DNA of 64,000 nucleotides, from NCBI GenBank assembly GCA_945874895.1, contig CAMCIC010000017.1, positions 1 to 64,000 of the forward strand, given 5' to 3'. This stretch comes from Akkermansia muciniphila (GTDB taxonomy: Bacteria; Verrucomicrobiota; Verrucomicrobiia; Verrucomicrobiales; Akkermansiaceae). Under the pieces are notes generated by a model. The model worked only from the letters and a program-made list of their open reading frames with translations. It was not told where the DNA came from and did no database searches. Positions 26,877 to 36,380 of this stretch are shown here, piece by piece. How positions within the stretch are numbered: the stretch's first letter is position 1; each line of letters opens with the position of its first letter. A program made the translations under genes and the position numbers.

Positions 26877-27146
26877 TTACGATTTGTGAATCAGATCACC
26901 TTCAACATACTGATGAATCAGACCCGAAATCAATGACTGGTAGGGAATTCCCTTTGCGGCCGCAACGCGTTGAATTCCCGCCATGTCACGCTCGGACAAC
27001 CGTATGTTGATACGGCGATCTTTCCGGAAAGTTTTCTCCGCTGCTGAACGCAAGTTGCCCAACAATTTTTTGCTTGGCTTGGTAAGCGAGAGTTCATCGT
27101 TTTCCAAGAGCGCTTCAATTTCTCTTTGTTCTTGATTCAGTTTCAT
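26877..27146 (-). CDS. CopG-family antitoxin
   Basis: An 89-residue protein whose C-terminal half is a ribbon-helix-helix domain, 'INIRLSERDMAGIQRVAAAKGIPYQSLISGLIHQY', typical of CopG/BrnA-type antitoxins that pair with BrnT toxins. The N-terminal half ('EIEALLENDELSL...') would be the toxin-binding part. The ATG at 27146 has a very good ribosome binding site, GGAGGAAATCGAGA. The expected toxin gene directly upstream on the same strand is only a fragment, so this is probably an orphan antitoxin. Confidence 0.83.
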   Translation of the reverse strand: MKLNQEQREIEALLENDELSLTKPSKKLLGNLRSAAEKTFRKDRRINIRLSERDMAGIQRVAAAKGIPYQSLISGLIHQYVEGDLIHKS

Positions 27147-27303
27147 TCTCGATTTCCTCCAAATACATTTTTGTTGCTTTGCGACTGGGGATGATGGTGA
27201 AAAGCCAAATGAATTTGTCTAATGTGCATGATTTCCCGCAAGTGCGGCTGATGAAGCCAGAACGAGGCACTTTTTCACGACGGGTGAACGGATGGCACGA
27301 ATT
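27115..27303 (-). pseudogene. C-terminal relic of a BrnT-like toxin
   Basis: A 62-codon frame ends inside the antitoxin gene and begins right after a TAA at 27304-27306. It ends 'IWLFTIIPSRKATKMYLEEI' plus a short charged tail, which matches the end of BrnT-type RNases ('...IISARKATKKE..YEE'). Upstream residues do not resemble BrnT and there is no ATG near the expected start. The overlap with the antitoxin start is the normal arrangement for such pairs. The remaining 27304-27510 shows nothing recognisable. Confidence 0.5.
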
Positions 27304-27510
27304 TTACGGATGCAAAGAACGAGACGAAAACCAGGGAGAGGCTCAGAAACTTCGGGCCATCTTCCAGAGCTCATCACGAAGCCTCGACTTGTGGCGTCAT
27401 GGCGTTTACAGTCATGTGGCGAACAGGAAATCGCGCGATCGTTTCGATGGGGCGAAACACACAAACTTGAACGAGTTGCCGGTTTCCTGTCGTTAAGCTC
27501 TTTGCACGCT

Positions 27511-29613
27511 ATGATACGATTTTTCTGCTCATTTCTGTTTGGTTCATCGCTCGCATTCGCCCAGTTCGAGAATGTGACGGACGGCTTGCAAGCGGATGAA
27601 TCATCGAAGTCCTCTCTCGTCAGCGAAGCGAAGTCCATTTCTCCGGGGCAAACCTTTTCCGTTGCCATCGCGTTGTCTCATCCGCAGGGCTGGCACTCGT
27701 ATTATCGCAATCCCGGAGGCATTGAGGAAAGCCCATCGGTCAGCTGGAAACTGCCGCCGGGGTTTTCCGCGGGATCCATCCAATGGCCGGCACCTCATGT
27801 GACCGAGCCCGCCTTCCAAATGGATGAAACCCAACCGGAAAAGTCCTACACGTATACCGACGACCAAGCGTTTCTCATCACGCAGATCACGGCACCAGCA
27901 GACGCATCACTGATCGGCACAAGCATCACGATCCAGGCCGATGCCAAATGGCAGATCTGCAAAGATTCTTGCAAAAACGAAAAGGCCAACCTGACGATCA
28001 CCTTGCCCGTGACGACCAAGGGCGAAGCCGATAGCGCTCAACAAGCGGACTTTGCCAAGGCCCGTGCCAGCCAGGCCCAGGCCTCCGATCTCGCCTTCAC
28101 GGCCATCCGCAACGGTGCCGACCTACAACTGCGCATTCGCGGTGTCAAGCAGATGGACAAGGCGCATTTCATTGCCGACCAGAACATGATCGTGCCTCTA
28201 TCCTCGATGCAAGCGCGCGCCGAGGGCGAGGAGTTCGTGATCGATCTGAAAACCCGCAAGGAATTGTTCAGCGGTACCAAAACCGATGTGGCTTCTTCGC
28301 TATCGGGCATCCTGTGTTTCTCCGATGCCAGCGATGAAAAAGTGGTAGCTGTGCCGGTGACCGCCATCACCAAGGCTCCGGCTCCACCGTTGCCCTGGGC
28401 CAAGTTTTTGCCCGTTTTGTTAGGCATGTTCCTCGGCGGTCTGGTGCTCAATCTCATGCCCTGCGTGTTTCCTGTGATCGGCATCAAGATTCTCGGTTTC
28501 GTGCAACAATCCGGTCAGGACAAACGCAAGATCATGCTGCACGGCCTGGCCTTCACGTTGGGAGTTCTCGTTAGCTTCTGGATCCTCAGCGGATTTCTTT
28601 TCGCTGCCCGCCAAGCGGTGGGGGGCGAGGAATACGGTTGGGGCTACCAATTGCAAAACCCGTGGGTCGTTCTCGGCTTGATGATGCTGATGTTTGTGAT
28701 GGCGCTCAATCTTTTCGGCGTATTCGAAATGGGCACCTCGGCCACAGGCGTGGGCGGCAAACTGCAAAGCAAACAGGGCATCGGGGGCTCGTTTTTCTCT
28801 GGTTTTCTAGCGACCGTAGTAGCGACACCTTGCTCGGGACCCTTCCTCGGCGCCGCCATCGGCGCGGCGATTGCGCTGCCTCCCGTGCAGTTCTACACCG
28901 CCTTCACCGTGATGGCACTGGGGCTGGCGTTCCCGTACTTGCTGATGTCGGTTTTTCCCAAACTGGTGGACTATCTGCCCCGCCCCGGCGCGTGGATGGA
29001 GACCTTCAAACAAGGCATGTCTTTTCTGCTCTTCGCCACGGCGGGCTATCTGTTGTGGGTCTACACCGGATTGATCGAACTGGACAACATGCTCAACCCA
29101 GTCTTCGGCCTAGCCGCCGTCGGTCTCGCCTGCTGGATTTACGGTCGCTGGAACACCCATGCCCAAACACGCGCGGTACGAATCTACGCCCTCATCGCGG
29201 CATTGCTTTTCAGTGGTGGCGGTATCTACTATGCAGGTAGTATTAAAAAAGGTGTCGAATGGGAAACGTGGTCGCAGGATCGCGTCGATGAATTGTTAGC
29301 CGAGGGAAAACCGGTGTATGTCGATTTCACCGCCAAGTGGTGCCTGACCTGCCAAGTGAACAAACGCAATGCCTACAGCGAGGAGGTCATCGCGCTGATA
29401 AAGGAGCGTGGCGTGGTCGCACTCAAAGCGGACAAAACCAAACCGGATGCCAACATTGAGGAAAAACTTCGCGAGCTCAACCGCACGGCAATTCCTGTGA
29501 ATGTGCTGTATGTGCCCGACAAGGAGCCCATCATCACGACTGAGCTTCTTTCGCCAAAATACCTACTTGACCTATTCCGTCAAAACACCCCGGAACGAAA
29601 AAGCGATCCGTAA
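27511..29613 (+). CDS. dsbD: Thiol:disulfide interchange protein DsbD
   Basis: A 700-residue three-domain protein that carries electrons from cytoplasmic thioredoxin to periplasmic thiol proteins. Signal peptide 'MIRFFCSFLFGSSLAFAQ', then the alpha domain with Cys150/Cys154 (C-K-D-S-C), then a membrane beta domain of about eight helices with Cys318 ('LMPCVFPV') and Cys441 ('ATPCSGP'), then a C-terminal thioredoxin domain with W-C-L-T-C (Cys611/614). All six expected cysteines are present. The ATG at 27511 gives the signal peptide; the frame back to 27292 adds 73 residues of non-coding character. A paralogous alpha domain alone is encoded at 3551. Confidence 0.95.
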   Translation: MIRFFCSFLFGSSLAFAQFENVTDGLQADESSKSSLVSEAKSISPGQTFSVAIALSHPQGWHSYYRNPGGIEESPSVSWKLPPGFSAGSIQWPAPHVTEPAFQMDETQPEKSYTYTDDQAFLITQITAPADASLIGTSITIQADAKWQICKDSCKNEKANLTITLPVTTKGEADSAQQADFAKARASQAQASDLAFTAIRNGADLQLRIRGVKQMDKAHFIADQNMIVPLSSMQARAEGEEFVIDLKTRKELFSGTKTDVASSLSGILCFSDASDEKVVAVPVTAITKAPAPPLPWAKFLPVLLGMFLGGLVLNLMPCVFPVIGIKILGFVQQSGQDKRKIMLHGLAFTLGVLVSFWILSGFLFAARQAVGGEEYGWGYQLQNPWVVLGLMMLMFVMALNLFGVFEMGTSATGVGGKLQSKQGIGGSFFSGFLATVVATPCSGPFLGAAIGAAIALPPVQFYTAFTVMALGLAFPYLLMSVFPKLVDYLPRPGAWMETFKQGMSFLLFATAGYLLWVYTGLIELDNMLNPVFGLAAVGLACWIYGRWNTHAQTRAVRIYALIAALLFSGGGIYYAGSIKKGVEWETWSQDRVDELLAEGKPVYVDFTAKWCLTCQVNKRNAYSEEVIALIKERGVVALKADKTKPDANIEEKLRELNRTAIPVNVLYVPDKEPIITTELLSPKYLLDLFRQNTPERKSDP

Positions 29614-29639
29614 ACCGGGGAGAATCGATCATTTCCGCC

Positions 29640-30380
29640 TTACCCCAACGCCGAGGCCGAGGCAGGATCGAGATGAAAATGGGCTTCCGGATGGTTCTGG
29701 AGAAAACTGGCACTGACTTGGTCCGTGACGGGTTCACGCAAGGCGCGCCGCACGATATCCGCCTTGCTCTCACCGAATGCCAATAACGCAATCTTGCGAG
29801 CCGCGAGAATCGTGCCGCAGCCCATCGTGATCGCATGCTTGGGGACATGGGCGAGATCACCAAAGGCGGGAGCGGCATCCTGACGCGTGATGGCATCGAG
29901 ATGGATGCGACGTGTGATGCTGTCAGCTGGAGATCCCGGCTCGTTGAAACCGATGTGCCCAGTGCGCCCTATGCCTAAAATCTGGTAATCGATCCCGCCC
30001 GCCACGCGAATGGCATCCTCATACGCTTCGCAATGAGAAAGGATATCCGCTTCCGCCAATTGCGCGTGCGGCATGTGAATGTTCGCCGCTGGGATGTCGA
30101 TGCGATCGAACAAATGCCTGTGCATGAAATTCCAATACGTCTCCGGATGGGTCGGCTCGAGACCAAGGTATTCATCGAGATTGAAAGTTGTCACCTGACG
30201 GAAGGACAGGCCCTCCTCACGATGCAAGCGCACCAATTCCCGATAGAGCGGGATCGGCGTCGCTCCCGTCGCCAATCCCAATACGGCGTGAGGCTTGTTG
30301 CGAATCAATGTGGCTATTTCCCGGGCAACCGATCGAATCGCCACATCGCGACAGGAATGAAGGTGGATTTGGAGGCTCAT
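29640..30380 (-). CDS. nagB: Glucosamine-6-phosphate deaminase
   Basis: A 246-residue enzyme converting glucosamine-6-phosphate to fructose-6-phosphate and ammonia, the step after NagA. Landmarks: 'VLGLATGATPIPLYREL' (phosphate loop), 'TFNLDEYLGL' with the catalytic Asp, and 'GIGRTGHIGFNEPGS'. The ATG at 30380 has GGAG eight bases upstream; the frame to 30416 adds a non-conserved leader. It is convergent with dsbD (26 bp between stops) and divergent from the SirB1-like gene. The length is close to the short GamA/NagB form. Confidence 0.95.
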   Translation of the reverse strand: MSLQIHLHSCRDVAIRSVAREIATLIRNKPHAVLGLATGATPIPLYRELVRLHREEGLSFRQVTTFNLDEYLGLEPTHPETYWNFMHRHLFDRIDIPAANIHMPHAQLAEADILSHCEAYEDAIRVAGGIDYQILGIGRTGHIGFNEPGSPADSITRRIHLDAITRQDAAPAFGDLAHVPKHAITMGCGTILAARKIALLAFGESKADIVRRALREPVTDQVSASFLQNHPEAHFHLDPASASALG

Positions 30381-30407
30381 AGAGATACTCCACGAAGTTG
30401 GATCCAT

Positions 30408-30436
30408 TTGTGACAAAGATCAAGACAGTTTTTATT
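30408..30436 (+). promoter_or_regulatory. Possible promoter of the SirB1-like gene
   Basis: TTGTGA and TTTATT are separated by 17 bp in the nagB/SirB1-like divergent region, about 90 bp before the chosen start. By eye only. Confidence 0.3.
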
Positions 30437-30523
30437 TGGGTAATTTTCGATCCATCGCGAAGACCTCAACAAATTCCCGCTTGCGGAAGTTGGCAGGCAA
30501 TGCGTAGATTCAGGCATCCGTTT

Positions 30524-31363
30524 ATGTCATCCGTCGCTCAATTCGAATCGCTGCTTCGTCTGCTGGATGACGATACCCCCGCGGTGCGTGACATGGTGAG
30601 TGAAAAATTGCGGGAATACGGCGGCGATGTCAGCGAGGTGTTGGCGGAGTGCCGCCACCCGCTCACCGACTCGGAGATCGGCCTGCTATCGGATGTGCTC
30701 AAACCCTGCCGTCGCGATGCCTTGTTGGTCGATTGGGAAGTGCCCTTCCATGGATGGCGGGCGATGGATGACGACTGGGATCGTCTGGAAGCTTGCCTGC
30801 GGCAAATTTCCGACTTCCTGCACGACGGTGTCTCATTGCGTCCACCGCTTTCCGATCATCTTGATTTGCTTGCGGAAGAAGCCCAGCAAGCCTGTGATGA
30901 GGCCGGCATCGACGGTCTGCGCATCTATCTATTCGAGAGCGGTCGCTTCAAGGGCAATCACGAGCATTATCACGATCCTCGCAATTCCGATCTCGCCTGG
31001 GCGATCGAGTCTGGAAAATCCAACCCCATCGGTCTGGCCACCATTTTCATTCTTATCGCCCAACGTCTCGGTCTGGAAGTGGAAGGGGTGAACTTCCCGG
31101 GGCATTTCCTCTGCCGTGTCGAACACGGCGGACAACCATTGTTGGTCGATTGTTTCAACAGCGGACGCATGCACGATCTCAACGACATCCTTTCCCGCCG
31201 GGAGGAGATCGATGACAACATCGCGCGCGCCCTTTCTACCAGCGCGACACCGGGGGAAATTCTCATTCGCATCCTTCGCAATCTGGAGGTTTCCTTGCAA
31301 CGTCATGACGAAAACGAAGACGCTGCATTGATCCATCGTCTGATCGAATCGCTCAAACCTTGA
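30524..31363 (+). CDS. SirB1-family transglutaminase-like protein
   Basis: A 279-residue cytoplasmic protein of the SirB1/transglutaminase-like 2 group. The N-terminus 'LLRLLDDDTPAVRDMVSEKL' resembles a HEAT-like helix pair. The core holds 'NHEHYHDPRNSDLAWAIESG', 'GLATIFILIAQRLGLEVEGV' and 'NFPGHFLCRV', the region of the family that carries a His in place of an active transglutaminase site. 'DCFNSGRM' and a C-terminal tail 'ILRNLEVSLQRHDENEDA' follow. The ATG at 30524 begins the conserved part; an ATG at 30500 is an alternative. Its biochemical role is unknown. Confidence 0.85.
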   Translation: MSSVAQFESLLRLLDDDTPAVRDMVSEKLREYGGDVSEVLAECRHPLTDSEIGLLSDVLKPCRRDALLVDWEVPFHGWRAMDDDWDRLEACLRQISDFLHDGVSLRPPLSDHLDLLAEEAQQACDEAGIDGLRIYLFESGRFKGNHEHYHDPRNSDLAWAIESGKSNPIGLATIFILIAQRLGLEVEGVNFPGHFLCRVEHGGQPLLVDCFNSGRMHDLNDILSRREEIDDNIARALSTSATPGEILIRILRNLEVSLQRHDENEDAALIHRLIESLKP

Positions 31364-31558
31364 GTGGTAGGGCGAGCAAGCCAGGCAAATAGAGGGTAAA
31401 TGAATCTTTGCCGACGAGCTGTGAAGAAGCCATACACCAACCTTGGTATCACAAGGCGACCTGCTGCGCTGCACGGTGGTGATCACCGATCTTGTGAATC
31501 CGATCGAAGATGGTTTTCCGCCTTGTCGAACGGATGATCCTCGCGAAAGATTCTTTGC

Positions 31559-32545
31559 ATGACTCCTTATCGTCGCTGTGGTCGTTCGGGCCTTTTGTTG
31601 CCGGAAATTTCGTTAGGCCTGTGGCATAATTTTGGCGATGTCGATGACGCCAACGAAGCCCGCGCGATGATTCTCTCGGCATTTGACAAAGGCATCACGC
31701 ACTTTGACCTCGCGAACAACTACGGCCCGCCACCGGGGTCCGCAGAGAAAAATTTTGGTACCATTTTCCATCAGGATCTCGCCGCGCATCGCGATGAGAT
31801 GGTGATCTCCACCAAAGCCGGACACACGATGTGGCCGGGCGTGTATGGCGAATGGGGCTCACGCAAGCATGTGCTGGCATCGCTCGATCAATCCCTGCAA
31901 CGCATGCGTTTGCCCTATGTGGACATTTTTTACTCGCATCGACCCGACCCTGACACGCCGTTGGAAGAAACCATGTCGGCACTGGCCACTGCCGTGCAGT
32001 CCGGTCGCGCGCTTTATGTCGGTCTCTCGAAATATCCTCTGCCCATGTTGCAAGAAGCCGTGGGTCTGCTGCGGGACATGGGCGTGCGGCCGCTGATCTA
32101 TCAGCCTCCTTATTCCATCCTCAACCGTTGGCCGGAAGCCACAGGCATTCACACTTGGCTCGAACAGGAAGGCATAGGCTCCATCGTGTTCAGTCCTCTG
32201 GCGCAAGGCATGTTGACGCCGAAGTATGTCGATGGCATACCTGCTGGCTCCCGCGCCGCTCGGCCCGAAGGATTTTTGCAAGAGGCGCAGGTGCTGGCGC
32301 AACAAGAAAAAATTCGCGCCCTGCATGCGATCGCCTGCGAGCTGGGAATCCCGTTGCACCACTTAGCGCTCCGTTGGGTTTTGCAACAGCAAGGCGTGAC
32401 CTCACTGATCATCGGCGCTCGAACGGTCGCACAACTTCACGACAACCTCGCCGCGCTGGATCTGCCCGCGCTATCGGCCGATGTTCTCGCCGCCATGGAC
32501 CGCATCGCTCCTGCAGAAGCCAGTTCGAAAGCCGATAACGGTTGA
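31559..32545 (+). CDS. Aldo/keto reductase (YghZ/Gpr-like)
   Basis: A 328-residue NADPH-dependent (beta/alpha)8 reductase. 'GITHFDLANNYGPPPGSAE' carries the catalytic Asp and Tyr, 'VISTKAGHTMWPG' the Lys, and 'DIFYSHRPDPDTPLEET' the His. The motif set around 'GPPPGSAE' and 'STKAG' resembles E. coli YghZ, an L-glyceraldehyde-3-phosphate reductase. Physiological substrate is not shown. It is a single gene with 195 bp before it, where a palindrome GGTGATCACC (31478-31487) is the only structure noticed. Confidence 0.9.
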   Translation: MTPYRRCGRSGLLLPEISLGLWHNFGDVDDANEARAMILSAFDKGITHFDLANNYGPPPGSAEKNFGTIFHQDLAAHRDEMVISTKAGHTMWPGVYGEWGSRKHVLASLDQSLQRMRLPYVDIFYSHRPDPDTPLEETMSALATAVQSGRALYVGLSKYPLPMLQEAVGLLRDMGVRPLIYQPPYSILNRWPEATGIHTWLEQEGIGSIVFSPLAQGMLTPKYVDGIPAGSRAARPEGFLQEAQVLAQQEKIRALHAIACELGIPLHHLALRWVLQQQGVTSLIIGARTVAQLHDNLAALDLPALSADVLAAMDRIAPAEASSKADNG

Positions 32546-32702
32546 ATCAAGCGATGCGACACACCTTGCTCACAAACCGACCAGCCTTCGTGCGCGCGCC
32601 ATTCTCCCTGTTTACCTCATGACCTCGCAGGGAGGGATACGGTGCTTGGGCCAGTCCTAAGATCGCTTGCAAGGAAGATCCGCAGCGCACGTATGCAGGT
32701 GG

Positions 32703-34205
32703 ATGAAATATTTCGCCCTCATGCTCGGCTGTGTTGCCTGGCTCTGCACTCCCGGAATGGCCGCCAAGGCACCGAACATCGTGGTGTTTCTCGTGGATGA
32801 CATGGGTGTCATGGACACCTCGGTGCCGTTCCTGACCGATGAGACAGGCGCGCCCAAGGCCTATCCGCTCAATGCCTGGTATCGCACCCCGAACATGGAG
32901 CGCCTCGCGCGTCAGGGGGTGCGTTTCTCGCAGTTTTGTGCGATGAGTGTCTGCTCGCCCACACGGGTTTCCCTGCTCACCGGGCAGAACGCCGCGCGTC
33001 ATCACGTGACGAACTGGATCAATCCGGATGCCAACAACCGCGGACCGCTGGGGCCGCCGGATTGGGATTGGCGCGGCTTGGACAAGAGCGACATCACTTT
33101 GCCGAAACTTCTGCAACAACAGGGATACCGCACCATCCACGTCGGCAAAGGGCACTTCGGGCCCAATGATACGGAGGGATCAGATCCCAAACAGTTGGGC
33201 TTCGATGTGAACATCGGCGGCAATTCCTACGGACAACCGGGCAGTTATTATGGCGAAAAAAACTATGGCAAAGGAACGAAACAAGCGGTGCCGCATTTGG
33301 AAGAATATCATGGATCGTCCACGTTTCTCACCGAAGCCCTAACGCGGGAAGCCAACAAGCAGATCGATGCGAGCCTTCGCGACCAAAAGCCGTTCTTCCT
33401 CTACTTCGCGCAATACGCGGTGCACTCGCCGTTCCAGGCCAATCCCCGCTTCGCCGCAAACTATGCGAAAAGCGATCGCTCGCTTCAGGCGAAAGCCTTC
33501 GCCACCTTGATCGAAAGCATGGACAAATCCCTCGGCATGCTGATGGATCATCTGGAAAAAACAGGTGAAGCGAAAAACACGATGGTCTTTTTCCTCGGCG
33601 ACAATGGCAGCGACTCCCCCTTGGGAGAGGCGCACAACGTCGGCAGCTCGGCTCCGTTGCGCGGGAAAAAAGGCTCGCACTACGAAGGAGGCGTGCGGGT
33701 GCCGTTCATCGCCGCGTGGGCCCAGGTGGATGCCGCGAATGCCCATCAGAAAAACCTGAGCATTCCCGCGGGCCGGTTGCGAAACGAGCTGGCGTCAGTG
33801 GAAGATCTTTTCCCCACGGTGCTGACGCTGGCAGGCGTAAAAGCGCCCGAAAAGCACATCGTGGATGGACGCGACCTCCGGCCCTTGCTGCTCGGCGGCA
33901 AGGATGCGAGCCACCGCGAACATTTTCTCATGCATTACCCCCACGCACCCCATCGCAGCGACTACTGGAGCAGCTTGCGCGATGGCGAATGGAAAATCAT
34001 CTATCACTATCTCCCCAGACCGAAAGGCAAAAGATACGAACTCTTTCACCTCAAGGATGATCCTTACGAGCAGAACGACCTTGCGGGTAAGGATTCTGCT
34101 ACCCTAAAGCATATGATAGGAAAGCTCATCCGATCTCTCGAAAGCTGCAATGCCCAGTATCCACGGGACAAGCAAGGCGCGGAGCTGCACCCACAATGGC
34201 CGTGA
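32703..34205 (+). CDS. Secreted sulfatase
   Basis: A 500-residue type I sulfatase with signal peptide 'MKYFALMLGCVAWLCTPGMA', metal site 'FLVDDMGV', formylglycine motif C-S-P-T-R (Cys84), 'GKGHFGPN' and 'FFLGDNGSDSPLG'. The C-terminal part ends 'YELFHLKDDPYEQNDLA', the standard sulfatase end domain, so this gene is complete, unlike the one at 134. Its stop codon directly abuts the stop of the convergent phosphate transporter gene with no bases between. The ATG at 32703 gives the signal peptide. The substrate cannot be assigned. Confidence 0.93.
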   Translation: MKYFALMLGCVAWLCTPGMAAKAPNIVVFLVDDMGVMDTSVPFLTDETGAPKAYPLNAWYRTPNMERLARQGVRFSQFCAMSVCSPTRVSLLTGQNAARHHVTNWINPDANNRGPLGPPDWDWRGLDKSDITLPKLLQQQGYRTIHVGKGHFGPNDTEGSDPKQLGFDVNIGGNSYGQPGSYYGEKNYGKGTKQAVPHLEEYHGSSTFLTEALTREANKQIDASLRDQKPFFLYFAQYAVHSPFQANPRFAANYAKSDRSLQAKAFATLIESMDKSLGMLMDHLEKTGEAKNTMVFFLGDNGSDSPLGEAHNVGSSAPLRGKKGSHYEGGVRVPFIAAWAQVDAANAHQKNLSIPAGRLRNELASVEDLFPTVLTLAGVKAPEKHIVDGRDLRPLLLGGKDASHREHFLMHYPHAPHRSDYWSSLRDGEWKIIYHYLPRPKGKRYELFHLKDDPYEQNDLAGKDSATLKHMIGKLIRSLESCNAQYPRDKQGAELHPQWP

Positions 34206-35684
34206 TCAAGGCAGCCAGCCGCAGAGTTGGAACAACTTCACCATCAGATAACCCACCAAGCCGGCGGCAGGCAAGGTCAGAACCCAGGCCCAGATGATGC
34301 GCTCCACGAGCGAGAGCTTCAGCGCGTTGAAACGTTTGGCGCAGCCCACGCCCATGATGGACGTGGTGATGCTGTGCGTGGTGGAAACCGTCATGCCCAT
34401 GCTGCCTGTCACCGCTAACAAGGTCGCGGCTGTGGTTTCGGCGGCAAAGCCGTGCACGGGATGAAGTTTCACCATCTTGTGTCCCAGGGTCTTGATGATT
34501 TTCCAACCACCCGCCGCCGTTCCGGCCGCCATAGTCATCGCACAGATCACCTTGATCCACGCAGGGACATCTGGCGATAGGTCCTTGACCTTAACGGCAG
34601 CGACTTGAATGGGCACTTTGTTCGCTGCAGCCGCAGCCGTCATTTCGGCATCGAGGGTTTTTTTCCAATCGGTGTATTTTGCCGTCAGCATTTTACCGAT
34701 CAGCGGCGTTTTTGGCAACCAACGTCGAGCTTCATGATCGAGCAAATCATCATGAGTCTTGCGCGCGGCCGCCATCGCCCGTTGCGAGGCATCGTCCTGC
34801 CCAGCTTCGCGGTAAGCACAGGCTGAAAGGGTCAAAAAAGCCTCGCGGAATTCGCCATTTTTCAAGCGCTGCGCCTCGGTCTCCAGCACACCTGCCGCCT
34901 GGGACAAGGTTTCTCCCGATACGTCCTTGGTCTGCAAGGACTTCAGAGCTTCCTCGGCCTGCAGGGTTTTATCCATTTTCAAAAAGGAACACCAACCGGG
35001 CAGATTCTGGAAACTTCCTGCAGCTGTGGCCGTCACCAGAGCCAGGGTGATCACGCCCATGGTTTTCTGAGCATCCGCCAATCCGTGGGCAAACCCCATG
35101 TATGCCGCACTGGCAATCTGCGCCTTGCCGAAGAAGCGATTCACAAAACGCGGACGAGCGCTCCGCAGCAACAGGTAAAACAAACCCATGACGATGAAAC
35201 CGCCCACAAAACCAATGACTGGCGATGTCACCATCGGAATCACCACCTTGTGCAGCACTCCTTCCATCACCATCTTGCCATCCTTCATTTTTTCCACCGA
35301 CCAGATGATGGCCTTCGCGTTATGATGCGCGCTGGCAAAAGCAGCGCCGCAAAGCCCGCCGACCAAAGCGTGCGTCGAGCTAGAGGGAAGTCCGAACCAC
35401 CAGGTGATCAAGTTCCAGACAATGCCGCCCAACAAGGCGCAGGCAATCACCAATGGCGAGACGTAGGCGGAATCCACCAACCCCGAGGATACGGTCTTTG
35501 CCACCGCATGACCTGCCAAGGCACCCACAAGGTTGGTCAAAGCAGCCAATGCGATCGCCTGACGTGGCGTCAGCACTTTCGTGCCTACCACCGTGGCAAT
35601 CGAGTTCGCCGTGTCGTGAAAGCCATTGATGTATTCAAAAGCCAGCGCCACGAAGATGACGAAAAAAATGATCCACAAGCTCAT
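34206..35684 (-). CDS. PiT-family inorganic phosphate transporter
   Basis: A 492-residue membrane transporter. The N-terminal repeat has the PiT signature 'EYINGFHDTANSIATVV', and 'GLPSSSTHALVGGLCGA' follows; the second half repeats it with 'VSTTHSITTSIMGVG'. Between the halves (about 225-360) there is an insert of roughly 130 residues, mostly charged helices ('AEEALKSLQTKDVSGETL...'), which the compact bacterial members lack. It lies 10 bp downstream of a DUF47/PhoU-like gene, the usual partner. Transport of phosphate with a cation is the family function. Confidence 0.93.
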   Translation of the reverse strand: MSLWIIFFVIFVALAFEYINGFHDTANSIATVVGTKVLTPRQAIALAALTNLVGALAGHAVAKTVSSGLVDSAYVSPLVIACALLGGIVWNLITWWFGLPSSSTHALVGGLCGAAFASAHHNAKAIIWSVEKMKDGKMVMEGVLHKVVIPMVTSPVIGFVGGFIVMGLFYLLLRSARPRFVNRFFGKAQIASAAYMGFAHGLADAQKTMGVITLALVTATAAGSFQNLPGWCSFLKMDKTLQAEEALKSLQTKDVSGETLSQAAGVLETEAQRLKNGEFREAFLTLSACAYREAGQDDASQRAMAAARKTHDDLLDHEARRWLPKTPLIGKMLTAKYTDWKKTLDAEMTAAAAANKVPIQVAAVKVKDLSPDVPAWIKVICAMTMAAGTAAGGWKIIKTLGHKMVKLHPVHGFAAETTAATLLAVTGSMGMTVSTTHSITTSIMGVGCAKRFNALKLSLVERIIWAWVLTLPAAGLVGYLMVKLFQLCGWLP

Positions 35685-35694
35685 GCGAAAAAGA

Positions 35695-36324
35695 TCAGGA
35701 ATTTTTCAACACGATTTGCGTCACCACATTGCCCGCGTCGCGGCAACGATCGATCACTTTTTCCAGCAGATCGTAGAGATCGCGCATGGCCATGGCCTTG
35801 ATCGGCTCAACTCTTCCGCTGTAGATCTCCTTGAGATACCCCAGCACCAGTTGATCCGCACGAACCTCTAACTCCTGCAGTTGGTCGTTCTGATGCTTGA
35901 CGTCCTCCAGCTTGGGGCTCTTGGAAATCATTTCCACCATGCGGCATACGACGGCGGCCGCTTCCTTGGCGATGGTCATCTGCCCCACGAAGTCTGCAGC
36001 GGTCACGTGATGATGCATGACATCGAAGCGTTCACCGAACTTTTCCACGGTCTTGGGAATGCGATAGAGCGCGCGTGACAAGGATTCGATGTCCTCGCGA
36101 TCCAGTGTGGTAACAAATGTGTTGACCAGTTCCTCGCTGATTGTCTGAGCGATTGCTTTCTCTTCACGTCTCGTGACGGAGAGCTCCGCTAGGGAAACGT
36201 GCCCTTCCGCTTGCCCCATGACACGCTCCAGAGCCTCGATGCTCTGATACGATGCCTTGGCGCTGGCGTTCAACAATTCAAAGAAACGATCCGACTTTCC
36301 GAAAATTTTTGCTAACGAAATCAC
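35695..36324 (-). CDS. DUF47 PhoU-like phosphate transport regulator
   Basis: A 209-residue all-helical protein of the DUF47 group (PhoU-like), which accompanies PiT transporters and is thought to control their activity. The GTG at 36324 gives the family-type start 'ISLAKIFGKSDRFFELL'; a GTG at 36369 would add 15 residues with four unusual residues of Cys/Ser-rich sequence and is less likely. The pattern 'VMHHHVTAADF' and the C-terminal 'DLYDLLEKVIDRCRDAGNVV' are typical. It precedes the PiT gene by 10 bp on the same strand. Confidence 0.88.
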   Translation of the reverse strand: MISLAKIFGKSDRFFELLNASAKASYQSIEALERVMGQAEGHVSLAELSVTRREEKAIAQTISEELVNTFVTTLDREDIESLSRALYRIPKTVEKFGERFDVMHHHVTAADFVGQMTIAKEAAAVVCRMVEMISKSPKLEDVKHQNDQLQELEVRADQLVLGYLKEIYSGRVEPIKAMAMRDLYDLLEKVIDRCRDAGNVVTQIVLKNS

Positions 36325-36380
36325 GACGGCATTCTGCCCGCTACTGCAACGTGAGCAAGAAGAATCCACCTACGTTTTTG

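Noticed and set aside
31478-31487. GGTGATCACC palindrome before the aldo/keto reductase
   Set aside because: A short 10-bp palindrome 72 bp upstream with no second copy; insufficient for an operator call.
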